The position numbers and the translations under genes were made by a program. The notes beneath the pieces are model-generated. The model was not told the DNA's origin. It saw only the letters and a list, made by a program, of their open reading frames with translations, and made no database searches. DNA of 64,000 bases from Streptococcus phocae (GTDB lineage: Bacteria; Bacillota; Bacilli; Lactobacillales; Streptococcaceae). Position 1 is the stretch's first letter. Each line of letters begins with the position of its first letter. This document shows, in pieces, positions 47,895-58,767 of the stretch. The stretch lies in the NCBI RefSeq assembly GCF_001302265.1, contig NZ_LHQM01000010.1, forward strand, positions 62,001 to 126,000, given 5' to 3'.

Positions 47895-48602
47895 ATGAAA
47901 ATTATTCGTGTAAAAAATCAACAAGAAGGTGGCAAAGTTGCCTTTTCATTACTGAAAGAGAGCATCGCTAATGGCGCTAAAACACTTGGTCTCGCAACAG
48001 GAAGTACACCGTTGTCGTTGTACCAAGAATTGGTCAAGAGTGATTTAGATTTGTCACATCTCACCAGCATCAACCTAGATGAGTATGTCGGACTGCCAGT
48101 TACCAACAGTCAAAGTTACCATTATTTCATGGGACAACACCTATTTCATGCTAAGCCATTTAAGGAAAATTTTTTACCAAATGGTTTGGCCACTGATTTG
48201 GAGCAAGAAGTGAAGCGTTATGATCAAATTATAGCTAATCATCCTATTGATGTGCAAATTCTCGGAATTGGTCGCAACGGTCACATTGGATTTAACGAGC
48301 CAGGGACTTCTTTTTCGGAAAAGACCCATGTCGTTGATTTACAGGCTTCAACTATCGAAGCTAACAGCCGTTTTTTTGATAGCATTGATGATGTTCCTAA
48401 ACAGGCTATTTCAATGGGGATTGCCTCTATCATGAGTTCGCGTCAGATTATTTTGTTAGCCTTTGGTGAGGAAAAAGCAGACGCTATTCAGGCGATGATT
48501 CAAGGCGAAGTAACCGAGTCATTACCAGCTAGCAGTTTGCAACATCATGATCATGTTGTGGTCATTTTAGATGAAGCGGCGGCATCAAAATTGGATAAGT
48601 AG
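47895..48602 (+). CDS. nagB: Glucosamine-6-phosphate deaminase
   Basis: A 235-residue enzyme that converts glucosamine-6-phosphate to fructose-6-phosphate and ammonia, linking amino-sugar catabolism to glycolysis. [25 protein letters not shown] (catalytic Asp) and [16 protein letters not shown] are the family motifs. The length fits the short non-allosteric Gram-positive form. AAGGAGG lies 6 bases before the ATG. It is transcribed from an operator-controlled promoter and stands alone. Confidence 0.95.
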   Translation: MKIIRVKNQQEGGKVAFSLLKESIANGAKTLGLATGSTPLSLYQELVKSDLDLSHLTSINLDEYVGLPVTNSQSYHYFMGQHLFHAKPFKENFLPNGLATDLEQEVKRYDQIIANHPIDVQILGIGRNGHIGFNEPGTSFSEKTHVVDLQASTIEANSRFFDSIDDVPKQAISMGIASIMSSRQIILLAFGEEKADAIQAMIQGEVTESLPASSLQHHDHVVVILDEAAASKLDK

Positions 48603-48645
48603 CCAAGAGATAGGTCTCCAGCGATAATTATGATAAACTGTTAGC

Positions 48646-49362
48646 ATGCGTTTAGATAAATTATTAGAAGAGACCAAAACTGGCTCTAGAAATCAAGTCA
48701 AAAAATTAATTCGGGCTCAGTCGGTTTGCATTGACGGTCACCCAGCACAATCTGGTCGCCAAAATGTAGACCCTGGCTTGCAAACCATTACAGTCCATGG
48801 CAGAGAGATTGATGGAGTACCTCATGCCTATTACTTATTAAATAAACCGTCTGGAGTGGTGTGTGCGAGATCTGATGCCCAACACCAAACAGTTATTGAC
48901 TTAATTGCTGACAGACCAAAGCCTGATGGGTTGTATCCTGTCGGACGCTTGGACCGTGATACGAAGGGACTAGTGCTCATTACAAATAATGGACCACTCG
49001 GCTTTCGAATGCTTCACCCTAAGCACCATGTCACAAAAACCTACAAGGTAACGGTCAATGGATTTTTGGGGGCTGATGCCCCATGCTTTTTCAATAATGG
49101 CATAGTTTTTCCAGATGGAACGAGTTGCAAGCCGGCACAGTTAGTTCTGCACCAAGTGAGTGACCAATGTTCCCAAGCAGAAGTGACACTGGTTGAAGGA
49201 AAATTTCATCAGGTAAAAAAAATGTTTCTGACCTACGGGGTAAAAGTGACAGCCTTAGAGCGAGTTGCTTTTGCAGGGTTAGAATTGGGAGATTTAAAGG
49301 TAGGCGACTATCGTCAGTTAACGACAGCAGAAAAGAACATTATCCGAAGCTACTTAACCTAG
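48646..49362 (+). CDS. 16S rRNA pseudouridine synthase (RsuA family)
   Basis: A 238-residue protein with an N-terminal S4 RNA-binding domain (RLDKLLEETKTGSRNQVKKL) and a pseudouridine synthase domain whose catalytic aspartate is in GRLDRDTKGLVLITNNG near residue 103. KFHQVKKMF is the conserved C-terminal motif. RsuA acts at U516 of 16S rRNA; the exact target here is by analogy. Confidence 0.9.
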   Translation: MRLDKLLEETKTGSRNQVKKLIRAQSVCIDGHPAQSGRQNVDPGLQTITVHGREIDGVPHAYYLLNKPSGVVCARSDAQHQTVIDLIADRPKPDGLYPVGRLDRDTKGLVLITNNGPLGFRMLHPKHHVTKTYKVTVNGFLGADAPCFFNNGIVFPDGTSCKPAQLVLHQVSDQCSQAEVTLVEGKFHQVKKMFLTYGVKVTALERVAFAGLELGDLKVGDYRQLTTAEKNIIRSYLT

Positions 49363-49383
49363 CTCTTGGTCATAACAGATAAC

Positions 49384-49413
49384 AAGAACCAGCAAAAAGC
49401 CTGGTTCTTTTTT
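49384..49413 (+). terminator. Intrinsic terminator after rsuA-type gene
   Basis: Stem AAGAACCAG/CTGGTTCTT with an 8-base loop and trailing T. It lies directly before and touches the cin-box-like sequence of coiA. Confidence 0.85.
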
Positions 49414-49419
49414 CGAATA
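49412..49419 (+). promoter_or_regulatory. Possible cin-box (SigX/ComX promoter) of coiA
   Basis: TTCGAATA differs by one base from the cin-box TACGAATA, is preceded by a T-rich tract and lies 38 bases before the coiA start. It supports coiA being a late competence gene here. Confidence 0.6.
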
Positions 49420-49457
49420 ATGAAGTAGAATAAAATGAATCAAGGAGTGGTGAGAGC

Positions 49458-50405
49458 GTGCTAACAGCAATTGATGAGAACGGCAAATTGATTTCTTTAC
49501 TAGCTAATGATTTCCCCAAGTCTACTGCTTTTTATTGCCCTGGTTGCCAATCGGCCTTGCGTTTTAAAAAAGGGAAAGTGGTGAGGGCACATTTTGCGCA
49601 TGTTAGCCTGAAACATTGTGATTATGTGTCGGAAAACGAATCAGTAGAGCATTTGACCTTAAAATCGAAATTATATGCGAGTTTAAAAGCTACTGAAACC
49701 GTTGCGATCGAGTCATTTCTACCAGACATTAGGCAGGTTGCTGACTTGTTGGTCAATAATCGTTTGGCTATAGAAGTACAGTGCAGTCAGCTATCCATAG
49801 AACGATTAGCCAAGCGAACCCAAGCCTATCAGAATAACGGGTATCAGGTGCGCTGGCTGCTCGGAAAAAAGCTATGGTTGCACAAGCGTTTGTCCGTCTT
49901 ACAAAAACAATTTCTGTATTTTTCTTGGAAAATTGGCTTTCATATTTGGTAGTTAGACTTAGAAAAAAACTGCTTAAGATTGCATTACCTCATCCATGAA
50001 GATTTGTTTGGAAAGGCTTCTTATTTGAGCAAAACGTGCTCGCTAGATGGGGATATTTTAGCATTTTTACGATTTCCCTATCAGAAGCAAGTGCTTTTAT
50101 CTTATCAATTAGTGATGGACCAATACCTCTTAGCCAAAATACAAAGGGCGTTAGTGTCAAAAAATGCCAAGTGGTTAGCCAAGCAAGAAGCGGCGTACTT
50201 GGAAGGGAAAAATTTACTGGTGCAACCTTTAGAAGCTTTTTACCCACAAATTAGTCCCGTAACGTCGCATCAAGGCTTTATCCAGATTCAAGATGATTTA
50301 ACGACCTATTATCGATTATTTGAGGCTTATTATCAAAAAGAAACAAATAAAAAGGTGCAAACGCTTTTCTCCCCCTTATATTATGGTAAAATGGATAGAC
50401 AATGA
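49458..50405 (+). pseudogene. coiA: Competence protein CoiA, interrupted by an in-frame amber codon
   Basis: The first 164 codons encode the CoiA N-terminal half with FYCPGCQSALRFKKG (zinc-like CxxC) and the nuclease-like core (LLVNNRLAIEVQCSQLS, AYQNNGYQVRWLLG). Codon 165 is TAG (49950-49952), after HIW. Reading on in the same frame gives LDLEKNCLRLHYLIHED and 150 further codons to 50405, a normal CoiA C-terminus. A single base change (for example CAG to TAG) would explain it. CoiA helps the incoming single strand recombine during transformation. Reinitiation is unlikely to yield an active protein. Confidence 0.8.
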
Positions 50406-50422
50406 AAATTCAGGAGGCTTTT

Positions 50423-52228
50423 ATGACAGATAATCGCAGTCACTTAGAAGAACGATACACTTGGGACTTAACTACTATTTTTGCAACTGATGATGCTTGG
50501 GAAGCAGAAGTCAAAGCTTTAACAGCTGCTGTCGAAGATGCTAAACAGTATGCTGGGCACTTGTTAGACTCTAGCGCTAATTTATTAGCCATTACAGAAG
50601 CTTATCTAGACTTGGCACGTCGTATTGAAAAAGTTTATGTCTACGCTCATATGAAAAACGACCAAGACACAACTGTTGCCAAGTATCAAGAGTACCAAGC
50701 CAAAGCTTCTGGCTTATATGCTAAATTTAGCGAGGTCTTTTCATTCTATGATCCAGAAATCATGACCCTTAGCCAAGAAGACTATCAGAAGTTTTTACAA
50801 GAAACACCTGATTTAAACGGCTACCAACATTTCTTTGATAAGCTCTTCAAAGCACGCGAACATGTGCTTAGTCAAGCAGAAGAAGAGTTATTAGCAGGTG
50901 CTCAAGAAATCTTTAACGGTGCTGAAGAAACCTTTAGTATCTTGGATAATGCTGATTTGCTTTTCCCAGTTGTAACGACCCAAGAAGGTAAAGAAATCGA
51001 AATCACCCATGGTAATTTCATTAGTTTGATGGAATCTAAAGATCGTAAGCTACGCCAAGCTGCCTATGAAGCCATGTACAGTACTTACGAACAATTCCAG
51101 CACACCTATGCTAAAACCCTACAAACGAATGTTAAAGTCCAAAATTACAAAGCGCGCGTGCACAAGTACGATTCGGCTCGTCAGGCGGCCATGTCAGCGA
51201 ATTTTATTCCAGAAGCAGTTTATGATACCCTTTTGGAGGCTGTTAATAAGCACTTACCACTGTTACACCGTTACTTAAAATTACGTCAAGACGTTCTTGG
51301 TTTGGACGATTTAAAAATGTATGATGTCTATACGCCTTTGTCTGAGGTTGATTTGGCAATCGGCTATGATGACGCTTTGGAAAAAGCAGAGAAGGTCTTG
51401 GCTGTTTTTGGTAAGGATTATGCAGATCGTGTTCGTCGTGCCTTCACAGAGCGTTGGATTGACGTTCACGTCAACAAAGGCAAACGTTCAGGTGCTTACT
51501 CAGGTGGTTCTTATGACACCAATGCTTTTATGTTGCTGAACTGGCAAGACACTCTAGATAACCTCTATACCTTGGTTCATGAGACTGGTCACAGCTTGCA
51601 CTCGACGTTTACACGCGAAAATCAGCCTTACGTGTACGGCGATTACAGCATCTTCCTTGCTGAGATTGCATCAACAACGAACGAAAACATCATGACAGAA
51701 GCCCTCTTAAATGAAGTTCAAGATGATAAAGAACGTTTTGCGATTTTAAACCATTATCTAGATGGTTTCCGTGGCACCGTCTTTCGTCAAACACAGTTTG
51801 CGGAGTTTGAACACGCCATTCATCAAGCAGACCAAAAAGGCGACGTGCTTACCAGCGAGTACCTCAATCAGTTATATGCTGACTTGAATGAGAAATATTA
51901 TGGTTTGAGCAAAGACGACAATCACTTTATTCAGTATGAGTGGGCACGAATCCCTCATTTTTACTACAATTACTATGTTTATCAATATGCCACAGGCTTT
52001 GCGGCAGCTAGCTATTTGGCTGATAAAATCGTCCATGGCACTCAAGAAGACATTGACGCTTACCTAACTTATCTCAAGGCAGGAAATTCTGACTATCCAC
52101 TTGCTGTTATTGCTAAGGCAGGTGTCGATATGACGAAGGTTGACTATTTAGAGGCAGCTTTCAAAGTCTTTGAAGAACGTCTCACAGAACTCGAAGCCTT
52201 AGTGGCTAAAGGGGTTCATAAGGCCTAA
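50423..52228 (+). CDS. pepF: Oligoendopeptidase F
   Basis: A 601-residue cytosolic M3 metallopeptidase that cleaves peptides of about 7-17 residues. The zinc motif HETGHSLHS is near residue 387, with the third ligand glutamate in the following [11 protein letters not shown] segment. The start at 50423 has CAGGAGG 5 bases upstream and gives the usual N-terminus; the frame open to 50402 is not needed. It begins 17 bases after the coiA frame ends, so both may share transcription. Confidence 0.95.
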   Translation: MTDNRSHLEERYTWDLTTIFATDDAWEAEVKALTAAVEDAKQYAGHLLDSSANLLAITEAYLDLARRIEKVYVYAHMKNDQDTTVAKYQEYQAKASGLYAKFSEVFSFYDPEIMTLSQEDYQKFLQETPDLNGYQHFFDKLFKAREHVLSQAEEELLAGAQEIFNGAEETFSILDNADLLFPVVTTQEGKEIEITHGNFISLMESKDRKLRQAAYEAMYSTYEQFQHTYAKTLQTNVKVQNYKARVHKYDSARQAAMSANFIPEAVYDTLLEAVNKHLPLLHRYLKLRQDVLGLDDLKMYDVYTPLSEVDLAIGYDDALEKAEKVLAVFGKDYADRVRRAFTERWIDVHVNKGKRSGAYSGGSYDTNAFMLLNWQDTLDNLYTLVHETGHSLHSTFTRENQPYVYGDYSIFLAEIASTTNENIMTEALLNEVQDDKERFAILNHYLDGFRGTVFRQTQFAEFEHAIHQADQKGDVLTSEYLNQLYADLNEKYYGLSKDDNHFIQYEWARIPHFYYNYYVYQYATGFAAASYLADKIVHGTQEDIDAYLTYLKAGNSDYPLAVIAKAGVDMTKVDYLEAAFKVFEERLTELEALVAKGVHKA

Positions 52229-52242
52229 CAACGAATAGATTT

Positions 52243-52283
52243 AGTGATACAGAGCTGATACAAGCTTTCTGTATCACTTTTTT
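52243..52283 (+). terminator. Intrinsic terminator after pepF
   Basis: Stem AGTGATACAG/CTGTATCACT with a 16-base loop followed by T. Confidence 0.82.
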
Positions 52284-52467
52284 GTTGCAATACGAATGGG
52301 TAAATCAATGATTGTTTGTCACTTTTTGGAAAGGCTAAACTCAAATAACGTTCGTTTATTATATATTAAACTTAACTTTTGACATTGATATATGAATATA
52401 TTAAACTAAAATCCTAATATTTATCAAAAAATATCAATTGATATTCGTTTATAGAAAAGAGGACTTT

Positions 52468-53682
52468 GTGAAAAAAACAAATCGTTACCTTGTTGCAAGT
52501 TCGGGAGTTATCTTGCATTTGATGTTGGGATCCACCTATGCCTGGAGTGTTTATCGTAATCCGATTATGCAAGAAACAGGATGGGACCAATCTTCTGTTG
52601 CCTTTGCCTTTTCATTAGCCATTTTTTGTTTAGGCTTATCGGCAGCTTTTATGGGGCGTCTAGTGGAAAGATTTGGTCCACGCCTTGTGGGGAGTATATC
52701 GGCTGTGCTATACGCTTCAGGAAATATCTTGACAGGGCTGTCTATTGATCAAAAAGAGCTCTGGTTGCTGTATGTTGGCTACGGTATTATTGGTGGTTTA
52801 GGTCTTGGAGCAGGTTATATTACCCCTGTCTCAACCATTATCAAGTGGTTTCCTGACAAGAGAGGTCTAGCCACAGGTTTAGCAATTATGGGCTTTGGCT
52901 TTGCCTCTTTGCTCACAAGCCCTATTGCTCAGTTTTTGATATCCACAAAGGGATTGGTCAACACCTTTTATATCTTAGGACTGATTTATCTTGTGGTCAT
53001 GTTAGCGGCTTCGCAATTCATTAAAAAGCCGACAGAAAATGACATCAAAGAACTGAGTCAAAAGAGCAAGCAAAAGCAAGCAAGGGATATGACTCAAGGG
53101 ATCACGGCTAATCAAGCTTTGAGAACGAAATCTTTTTATCTTCTTTGGGTTATTCTATTTATCAATATTGCTTGTGGACTTGGACTAATTTCGGTAGTCG
53201 CTCCAATGGCACAAGATATGGCTGGCATGACAGCAGAGTCAGCTGCGGTTACTGTAGGTCTGATGGGGATTTTTAATGGAATAGGTCGCTTGCTGTGGGC
53301 AAGTTTATCTGACATTATTGGACGACCAACCACCTTTTTACTCTTGTTTCTTGTCAACATGTTGATGACTGGGAGCTTGTTGATGTTTCAGACCCCATTT
53401 TTATTCATCTTTGCGATGGCAGTGTTAATGACTTGCTATGGCGCTGGTTTTTCGCTCATCCCCCCTTATTTAAGCGATGTTTTTGGGGCAAAAGAACTAG
53501 CAGCACTACACGGCTATATTTTAACGGCTTGGGCTGCAGCCGCTCTAGTAGGTCCGATGATTTTATCATGGACATACGCTCTCACAGGGAATTACTACCC
53601 AACCTTGGGATTATTTATCCTTCTTTATGCCATAGCTTTAGGCTTGGTTCTTATTTTGAAACGTTTCCCAAAACTGTACTAA
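52468..53682 (+). CDS. MFS transporter, OFA (oxalate/formate antiporter-like) family
   Basis: A 404-residue membrane protein with twelve predicted helices. The opening LMLGSTYAWSVYRNPIM and the GGLGLGAGYITPVSTIIKWF loop are characteristic of the OFA subgroup of MFS carriers that move small organic anions. A GTG start at 52468 has AGAGGA four bases upstream. Substrate unknown. The 239-base region before it is AT-rich with possible promoter motifs (TATATTA near 52368). Confidence 0.82.
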   Translation: MKKTNRYLVASSGVILHLMLGSTYAWSVYRNPIMQETGWDQSSVAFAFSLAIFCLGLSAAFMGRLVERFGPRLVGSISAVLYASGNILTGLSIDQKELWLLYVGYGIIGGLGLGAGYITPVSTIIKWFPDKRGLATGLAIMGFGFASLLTSPIAQFLISTKGLVNTFYILGLIYLVVMLAASQFIKKPTENDIKELSQKSKQKQARDMTQGITANQALRTKSFYLLWVILFINIACGLGLISVVAPMAQDMAGMTAESAAVTVGLMGIFNGIGRLLWASLSDIIGRPTTFLLLFLVNMLMTGSLLMFQTPFLFIFAMAVLMTCYGAGFSLIPPYLSDVFGAKELAALHGYILTAWAAAALVGPMILSWTYALTGNYYPTLGLFILLYAIALGLVLILKRFPKLY

Positions 53683-53702
53683 ACGAGTAAAAAGATCTTA
53701 AG

Positions 53703-53730
53703 CAAAAGATACCTATTAAGGTGTCTTTTT
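53703..53730 (+). terminator. Weak terminator after the OFA transporter
   Basis: Stem AAAGATACC/GGTGTCTTT with a G-U pair, followed by T. Confidence 0.65.
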
Positions 53731-53801
53731 TATTGAGGAATCTTGTGTTCACTGTTAAAAATAGACCTGAAACAGAATGAAAGCTTATGATATCAATCTT
53801 C

Positions 53802-53830
53802 TTGACACTAGATATTGGGTGTGATATGCT
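53802..53830 (+). promoter_or_regulatory. Promoter of the O-methyltransferase gene, very close to its start codon
   Basis: TTGACA (53802-53807) and TATGCT (53825-53830) are exactly 17 bases apart. The ATG follows at 53837, seven bases past the -10, so the transcript may start at or next to the start codon. Confidence 0.65.
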
Positions 53831-53836
53831 AATTCC

Positions 53837-54544
53837 ATGGTTAAATCATATAGTAAAAATGCAAATCACAACATGCGTCGTCCTGTAGTAAAAGAAGAGA
53901 TTGTTGACATGATGCGCACACGCCAGCAGCAAAATAGTGGCTTTTTAGCAGACATTGAACGCTTTGCTCGCCAAGAAAACATTCCCATCATTCAACCTGA
54001 AGTAGTGGCTTATTTTAGAGTTTTACTGCAAACTATCCAGCCTCAAAAAATTCTTGAAATAGGAACAGCCATTGGCTTTTCAGCATTATTGATGGCTGAG
54101 CATGTGCCCCAAGCAAGCATCACAACGATTGATCGCAATGCTGAAATGATTGCTTTAGCTAAGGAAAATTTTTCTAAATATGACGTCCGCAAGCAGATTA
54201 CCCTTCTTGAGGGGGATGCTGCGAGCCTGTTACCAGAGCTTGATGGTGATTTTGAGTTTGTTTTTATGGATTCTGCGAAGTCTAAGTACATTGTTTTTCT
54301 ACCCGAGGTGTTAAAACGTCTCAAGGTAGGCGGGGTTCTAATCTTAGATGATGTTTTCCAAGGTGGCGATGTTGCCAAACCGATCTCAGAAGTTCGAAGA
54401 GGGCAACGCACCATTTACCGTGGTCTTCAAGCTTTATTTGATGCAACCTTGAAAAATCCTGGTTTGACAGCTAGTTTGATTCCGCTGAGTGATGGCTTAC
54501 TCATGATTCATAAAAATGATGCAACGATTGACTTAATGGATTAA
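53837..54544 (+). CDS. O-methyltransferase (YrrM-like, class I SAM)
   Basis: A 235-residue cytosolic methyltransferase related to caffeoyl-CoA/catechol O-methyltransferases. The SAM loop is ILEIGTAIGFSALLM near residue 74, FVFMDSAKSKY carries the metal-binding aspartate near residue 148, and VLILDDVFQGG near 175. Bacillus YrrM homologues methylate tRNA wobble uridines; the target here is inferred. No ribosome binding site precedes the ATG; the likely promoter is seven bases away, so the mRNA may be leaderless. Confidence 0.82.
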   Translation: MVKSYSKNANHNMRRPVVKEEIVDMMRTRQQQNSGFLADIERFARQENIPIIQPEVVAYFRVLLQTIQPQKILEIGTAIGFSALLMAEHVPQASITTIDRNAEMIALAKENFSKYDVRKQITLLEGDAASLLPELDGDFEFVFMDSAKSKYIVFLPEVLKRLKVGGVLILDDVFQGGDVAKPISEVRRGQRTIYRGLQALFDATLKNPGLTASLIPLSDGLLMIHKNDATIDLMD

Positions 54545-54606
54545 GTTAAGTTTAAGAAAATATGATATAATAAATGAGTTAACGATGAAAAGGAGTTCTT
54601 TATAAC

Positions 54607-55617
54607 ATGAAAAAATCAAAAAAACTAGTTGCAGGTCTTGTGACACTGGCATCAGTAGTGACACTAGCAGCCTGTCAATCAACTAATGAAAATACAAAAG
54701 TCATCACTATGAAAGGTGATACTATTACGGTTAAAGACTTTTACGAGGATGCTAAAAATGCAGCTAGCTCACAACAAGCTATGCTAAACCTTGTTTTAAC
54801 AAGAGTTTTTGAAGATCAGTATGGCAAAGAAGTTTCTAGCAAAGAAGTTGAAAAAGCTTATAATAAAACAGCAGAACAATACGGAACATCATTTGCAAAT
54901 GCACTTGCAGGTGCAGGTCTAACCAAGGAATCTTATAAACGCCAAATTCGTACCACAATGTTAGTAGAGCATGCTGTCAAAGAAGCTGCTAAAAAAGAAC
55001 TAACTGATGCCAATTATAAAAAAGCTTATGAGTCTTACAGCCCTAAAATGACCACAGAGGTTATCACACTTGACACAGAAGATGCTGCCAAGGCAGTTTT
55101 GGGTGAAGTGAAAGCTGAAGGCGCAGATTTTGCGGCTATTGCCAAAGAAAAAACCACTGCTGCAGCTAAAAAAATAGGCTATACCTTTGACTCAGGTGAT
55201 ACCAAGTTACCTGCTGATTTGGTTAAGAAAGCTTCTTCACTAAAAGAAGGAGAAATTTCAGATGTCATTTCTGTTTTAGACCCAGCAACTTATCAAAATA
55301 AATTCTACATTGTGAAAGTCACTAAAAAGACTGAGAAAAGTGGAGACTGGAAAACCTATAAGAAACGTCTCAAAACGATTGTTTTAGATGAAAAAACAAA
55401 GGACACAACTTTCCAAAACAAGGTCATTGCTAAAGCATTAGATAAAGCAAACGTTAAAATCAAAGACAAAGCATTTGCTAATATTTTAACGCAGTATGCT
55501 AATACTGATAAAAAAGCTGATGCAAAACCATCAAATGAGTCTGCAGGAAATCCAATCCCAACAGAAGGAGTTCCTACTGAAGCTCCAGAGGCACCAAAAT
55601 CAGACGCTGCTGAGTAG
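54607..55617 (+). CDS. prsA: Foldase lipoprotein PrsA
   Basis: A 336-residue exported lipoprotein. The signal peptide ends in a lipobox VTLAAC with the lipidated Cys near residue 22. The central PpiC-type parvulin domain (about 140-240, [20 protein letters not shown]) and flanking helical regions follow the PrsA pattern; the C-terminal tail is rich in Pro, Glu and Ala. It assists folding of secreted proteins outside the membrane. An extended -10 TGATATAAT lies about 35 bases before the ATG. It ends directly before the alaS T-box leader. Confidence 0.9.
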   Translation: MKKSKKLVAGLVTLASVVTLAACQSTNENTKVITMKGDTITVKDFYEDAKNAASSQQAMLNLVLTRVFEDQYGKEVSSKEVEKAYNKTAEQYGTSFANALAGAGLTKESYKRQIRTTMLVEHAVKEAAKKELTDANYKKAYESYSPKMTTEVITLDTEDAAKAVLGEVKAEGADFAAIAKEKTTAAAKKIGYTFDSGDTKLPADLVKKASSLKEGEISDVISVLDPATYQNKFYIVKVTKKTEKSGDWKTYKKRLKTIVLDEKTKDTTFQNKVIAKALDKANVKIKDKAFANILTQYANTDKKADAKPSNESAGNPIPTEGVPTEAPEAPKSDAAE

Positions 55618-55656
55618 TCCACGCCATCAAGTGTAATAAATCGTTTTTGCTTTAAC

Positions 55657-55685
55657 TTGACGACAAATTAAAAAGACTGTATAAT
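55657..55685 (+). promoter_or_regulatory. Promoter of the alaS T-box leader
   Basis: TTGACG (55657-55662) and TATAAT (55680-55685) with a 17-base spacer. Confidence 0.72.
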
Positions 55686-55691
55686 AAATAG

Positions 55692-55875
55692 GTTAAGAAT
55701 TGTTTATCAAGGATTTGAGTCAGAGAAGTGACGGTTGCTGCGAGTCATGGATAATCAGATAGACATGCTACTTAATCTAAAAATCTAAAATTAACTAATA
55801 AGAATGACAAGTTCATTGAATAGAGGTGGTACCGCGGTTTTCGCCCTCTGTGATATGGACTTGTCTTGTTTTATA
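55692..55875 (+). promoter_or_regulatory. T-box riboswitch, alanine, controlling alaS
   Basis: The core T-box sequence GAGGTGGTACCGCGG is at 55823-55837, the UGGN bulge of the antiterminator being within it. A stem I region with AGAGAAGTGACGG and a candidate GCT (Ala) specifier at 55737-55739 lies upstream. Downstream, GACAAGT and ACTTGTC (about 55805 and 55859) pair to form the terminator ending in TTGTTTT. Uncharged tRNA-Ala would stabilise the antiterminator and allow alaS transcription. The leader explains most of the 385-base gap between prsA and alaS. Confidence 0.9.
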
Positions 55876-56001
55876 ACTCACTCACTTTAAACCAACGAAA
55901 GGAACTGAGGTTGTTAGCTAGCTTGAGACGGCTTATGCTCTTTCTTGCACAATGCTTTATGGAATGATAACTTCCTTTTCAGCCTCTATATCTTATTTAC
56001 T

Positions 56002-58620
56002 ATGAAACACATGACATCAGCACAAATCCGCCAAATGTGGTTAGATTTTTGGCAGTCAAAAGGCCACTCTGTTGAGCCTTCTGCCAACCTTGTTCCTGTT
56101 AACGACCCAACCTTGCTTTGGATCAATTCAGGTGTTGCAACCCTCAAAAAATACTTTGACGGTTCAGTTACTCCAGAAAATCCACGTATCACCAATGCTC
56201 AAAAGTCTATTCGGACCAATGATATTGAAAATGTCGGAAAAACAGCCCGTCACCACACGATGTTTGAGATGTTGGGGAATTTTTCAATAGGTGATTATTT
56301 CCGTGATGAAGCCATCGACTGGGGCTTTGAACTGCTCACAAGTCCAGAATGGTTTGGTTTTCCAAAAGAAAAACTTTATATGACCTATTACCCAGATGAT
56401 AAGGATTCCTATAACCGCTGGTTAGCATTAGGAGTTGATCCAAGCCACTTGATTCCACTAGAAGAAAACTTTTGGGAAATTGGTGCAGGGCCGTCTGGAC
56501 CAGACACTGAGATTTTCTTTGACCGTGGCGAAGCTTACGACCCAGAAAATATCGGTATTCGTCTCCTCGAAGAGGACCTTGAAAATGACCGCTACATTGA
56601 AATTTGGAACATTGTTTTATCTCAATTCAATGCTGATCCGGCTGTGCCACGCTCAGAATATAAAGAGTTGCCAAATAAAAACATTGATACGGGAGCAGGT
56701 TTGGAACGCCTTGTAGCTGTTATGCAAGGTGCAAAAACAAACTTTGAAACAGACCTCTTTTTACCAATCATTCGTGAGGTTGAAGCCCTATCTGGCAAGA
56801 CATATGATCCAGATGGAGACAACATGAGTTTCAAGGTTATTGCTGACCATATCCGTGCTCTTGCATTTGCTATTGGTGACGGTGCTTTACCTGGTAATGA
56901 AGGTCGTGGCTATGTGCTTCGCCGTTTGCTTCGCCGTGCTGCGATGCATGGTCGCAGACTTGGCATAAAAGACACTTTCCTTTATCAATTGGTAGAGGTT
57001 GTCGGGCATATCATGGAGAGTTATTACCCAGAAATTCTCGAGAAACGTGAGTTTATCGAGAAAATTGTAAAACGTGAAGAAGAGACGTTTGCTCGCACGA
57101 TTGATGCTGGGTCAGGTCATTTGGATCAATTGCTTGCGCAATTAAAAGAAGCAGGTAAAGATAGACTTGATGGGAAAGACATCTTTAAACTTTATGATAC
57201 CTATGGATTCCCAGTCGAATTAACAGAAGAAATGGCAGAAGATGCTGGTTATAAAATCGATCATGAAGGCTTTAAAGCAGCCATGAAAGAGCAACAAGAC
57301 CGTGCACGTGCAGCTGTCGTTAAGGGTGGATCGATGGGGATGCAAAATGAGACGCTTGCAGGCATTGTAGAGCCATCAGTATTCTTGTACGATACACAAA
57401 CTGTGGATGCGCAGTTGTCTGTTATTATCGTAGACAATAATCGTAGTGAAGTGGTCTCAGAAGGTCAAGCCCTACTTGTTTTTGATCAAACGCCATTCTA
57501 TGCAGAAATGGGTGGACAGGTTGCGGACCGAGGTGTCATCAAAAATGATCAAGGTGACATTGTTGCACGTGTCCTAGATGTTCAAAGGGCTCCTAACGGG
57601 CAAGCACTTCATACTGTTGAGGTCTTGGCTAGCCTATCAGTCGAGATGATGTATACATTGTCTATTGACTATAAGCGTCGTTATGCCGTTGAGAAGAACC
57701 ATACGGCGACTCACTTATTGCACGCAGCGCTTCACAATGTTATTGGTGAACACGCTACCCAAGCTGGTTCCTTGAATGAAGAAGAATTCCTTCGTTTTGA
57801 CTTTACCCATTTTGAAGCAGTCACTGCAGAGGAACTTCGTCAGATTGAAGCAGAAGTCAATGAACAAATTTGGAAAGCACTTGCCATTACCACGTTAGAA
57901 ACAGATGTTGAAACAGCCAAGTCAATGGGAGCGCTAGCTCTCTTTGGCGAAAAATATGGCAAAACAGTTCGTGTGGTTCAAATTGGCGACTACTCTGTTG
58001 AGCTTTGTGGAGGGACGCATTTGGGGAATTCCTCAGAGATTGGTCTCTTCAAGATCATAAAAGAAGAAGGAATTGGCTCAGGAACACGTCGTATTTTAGC
58101 GGTCACCGGTCAACAAGCCTTTGAGCACTTCCGTAAGCAAGAAGATGCCTTGAAAGAAATAGCTCAGACCTTGAAAGTGCCACAAATGGATCAAGTACCT
58201 GCCAAGGTGTTGAGCCTAAGTGAACAGCTCCGCGATTTACAAAAAGAAAATGCAGAGCTTAAGGAAAAAGCAGCAGCAGCCCAAGCAGGAGATGTCTTTA
58301 AAGACGTCAAGGAAACTAATGGCTTGCGCTATATTGCGAGTCAAGTTTCTGTATCAGACGCAGGAGCTCTTCGTACCTTTGCAGACAACTGGAAACAAAA
58401 AGACTATTCGGATGTGCTTGTCTTAGTAGCAAGTATTGGTGAGAAAGTCAACGTTTTGGTTGCAAGCAAGTCCAAAGATGCTCATGCCGGTAACATCATC
58501 AAAACCTTGGCACCAATGGTGTCAGGTCGTGGCGGTGGAAAACCAGATATGGCCATGGCTGGTGGATCAGATGCTTCTAAAATAGCAGAGCTTTTAGCAG
58601 CTGTACCAGAAACATTGTAA
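56002..58620 (+). CDS. alaS: Alanyl-tRNA synthetase
   Basis: An 872-residue class II synthetase. The N-terminal catalytic core starts with [12 protein letters not shown] and contains [16 protein letters not shown]; the editing domain carries [12 protein letters not shown] and the C-terminal zinc-like CGGTHLGNS motif; the end ([15 protein letters not shown]) is the oligomerisation C-Ala domain. The start is ATG 56002, which gives the standard N-terminus although no clear ribosome binding site is visible before it. Expression depends on the T-box leader. Confidence 0.95.
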   Translation: MKHMTSAQIRQMWLDFWQSKGHSVEPSANLVPVNDPTLLWINSGVATLKKYFDGSVTPENPRITNAQKSIRTNDIENVGKTARHHTMFEMLGNFSIGDYFRDEAIDWGFELLTSPEWFGFPKEKLYMTYYPDDKDSYNRWLALGVDPSHLIPLEENFWEIGAGPSGPDTEIFFDRGEAYDPENIGIRLLEEDLENDRYIEIWNIVLSQFNADPAVPRSEYKELPNKNIDTGAGLERLVAVMQGAKTNFETDLFLPIIREVEALSGKTYDPDGDNMSFKVIADHIRALAFAIGDGALPGNEGRGYVLRRLLRRAAMHGRRLGIKDTFLYQLVEVVGHIMESYYPEILEKREFIEKIVKREEETFARTIDAGSGHLDQLLAQLKEAGKDRLDGKDIFKLYDTYGFPVELTEEMAEDAGYKIDHEGFKAAMKEQQDRARAAVVKGGSMGMQNETLAGIVEPSVFLYDTQTVDAQLSVIIVDNNRSEVVSEGQALLVFDQTPFYAEMGGQVADRGVIKNDQGDIVARVLDVQRAPNGQALHTVEVLASLSVEMMYTLSIDYKRRYAVEKNHTATHLLHAALHNVIGEHATQAGSLNEEEFLRFDFTHFEAVTAEELRQIEAEVNEQIWKALAITTLETDVETAKSMGALALFGEKYGKTVRVVQIGDYSVELCGGTHLGNSSEIGLFKIIKEEGIGSGTRRILAVTGQQAFEHFRKQEDALKEIAQTLKVPQMDQVPAKVLSLSEQLRDLQKENAELKEKAAAAQAGDVFKDVKETNGLRYIASQVSVSDAGALRTFADNWKQKDYSDVLVLVASIGEKVNVLVASKSKDAHAGNIIKTLAPMVSGRGGGKPDMAMAGGSDASKIAELLAAVPETL

Positions 58621-58630
58621 ATAAAAAGTT

Positions 58631-58659
58631 AAACCAAGTTCTTTAGAACTTGGTTTTTT
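58631..58659 (+). terminator. Intrinsic terminator after alaS
   Basis: Stem AAACCAAGTTC/GAACTTGGTTT followed by T. Confidence 0.85.
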
Positions 58660-58701
58660 GCATCAAAATGACAATTATCCTAACATTTTTGACTATTATC
58701 G

Positions 58702-58730
58702 TTGTCAAAAAGAAAATGATATGTTACACT
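58702..58730 (+). promoter_or_regulatory. Promoter of the membrane protein/HTH/DUF3169/CPBP cassette
   Basis: TTGTCA (58702-58707) and TACACT (58725-58730) are 17 bases apart with TG of an extended -10 immediately before. Confidence 0.6.
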
Positions 58731-58767
58731 TAGAATAAGTAAAGCAAATGAATAGGAGTTGAGGAAC

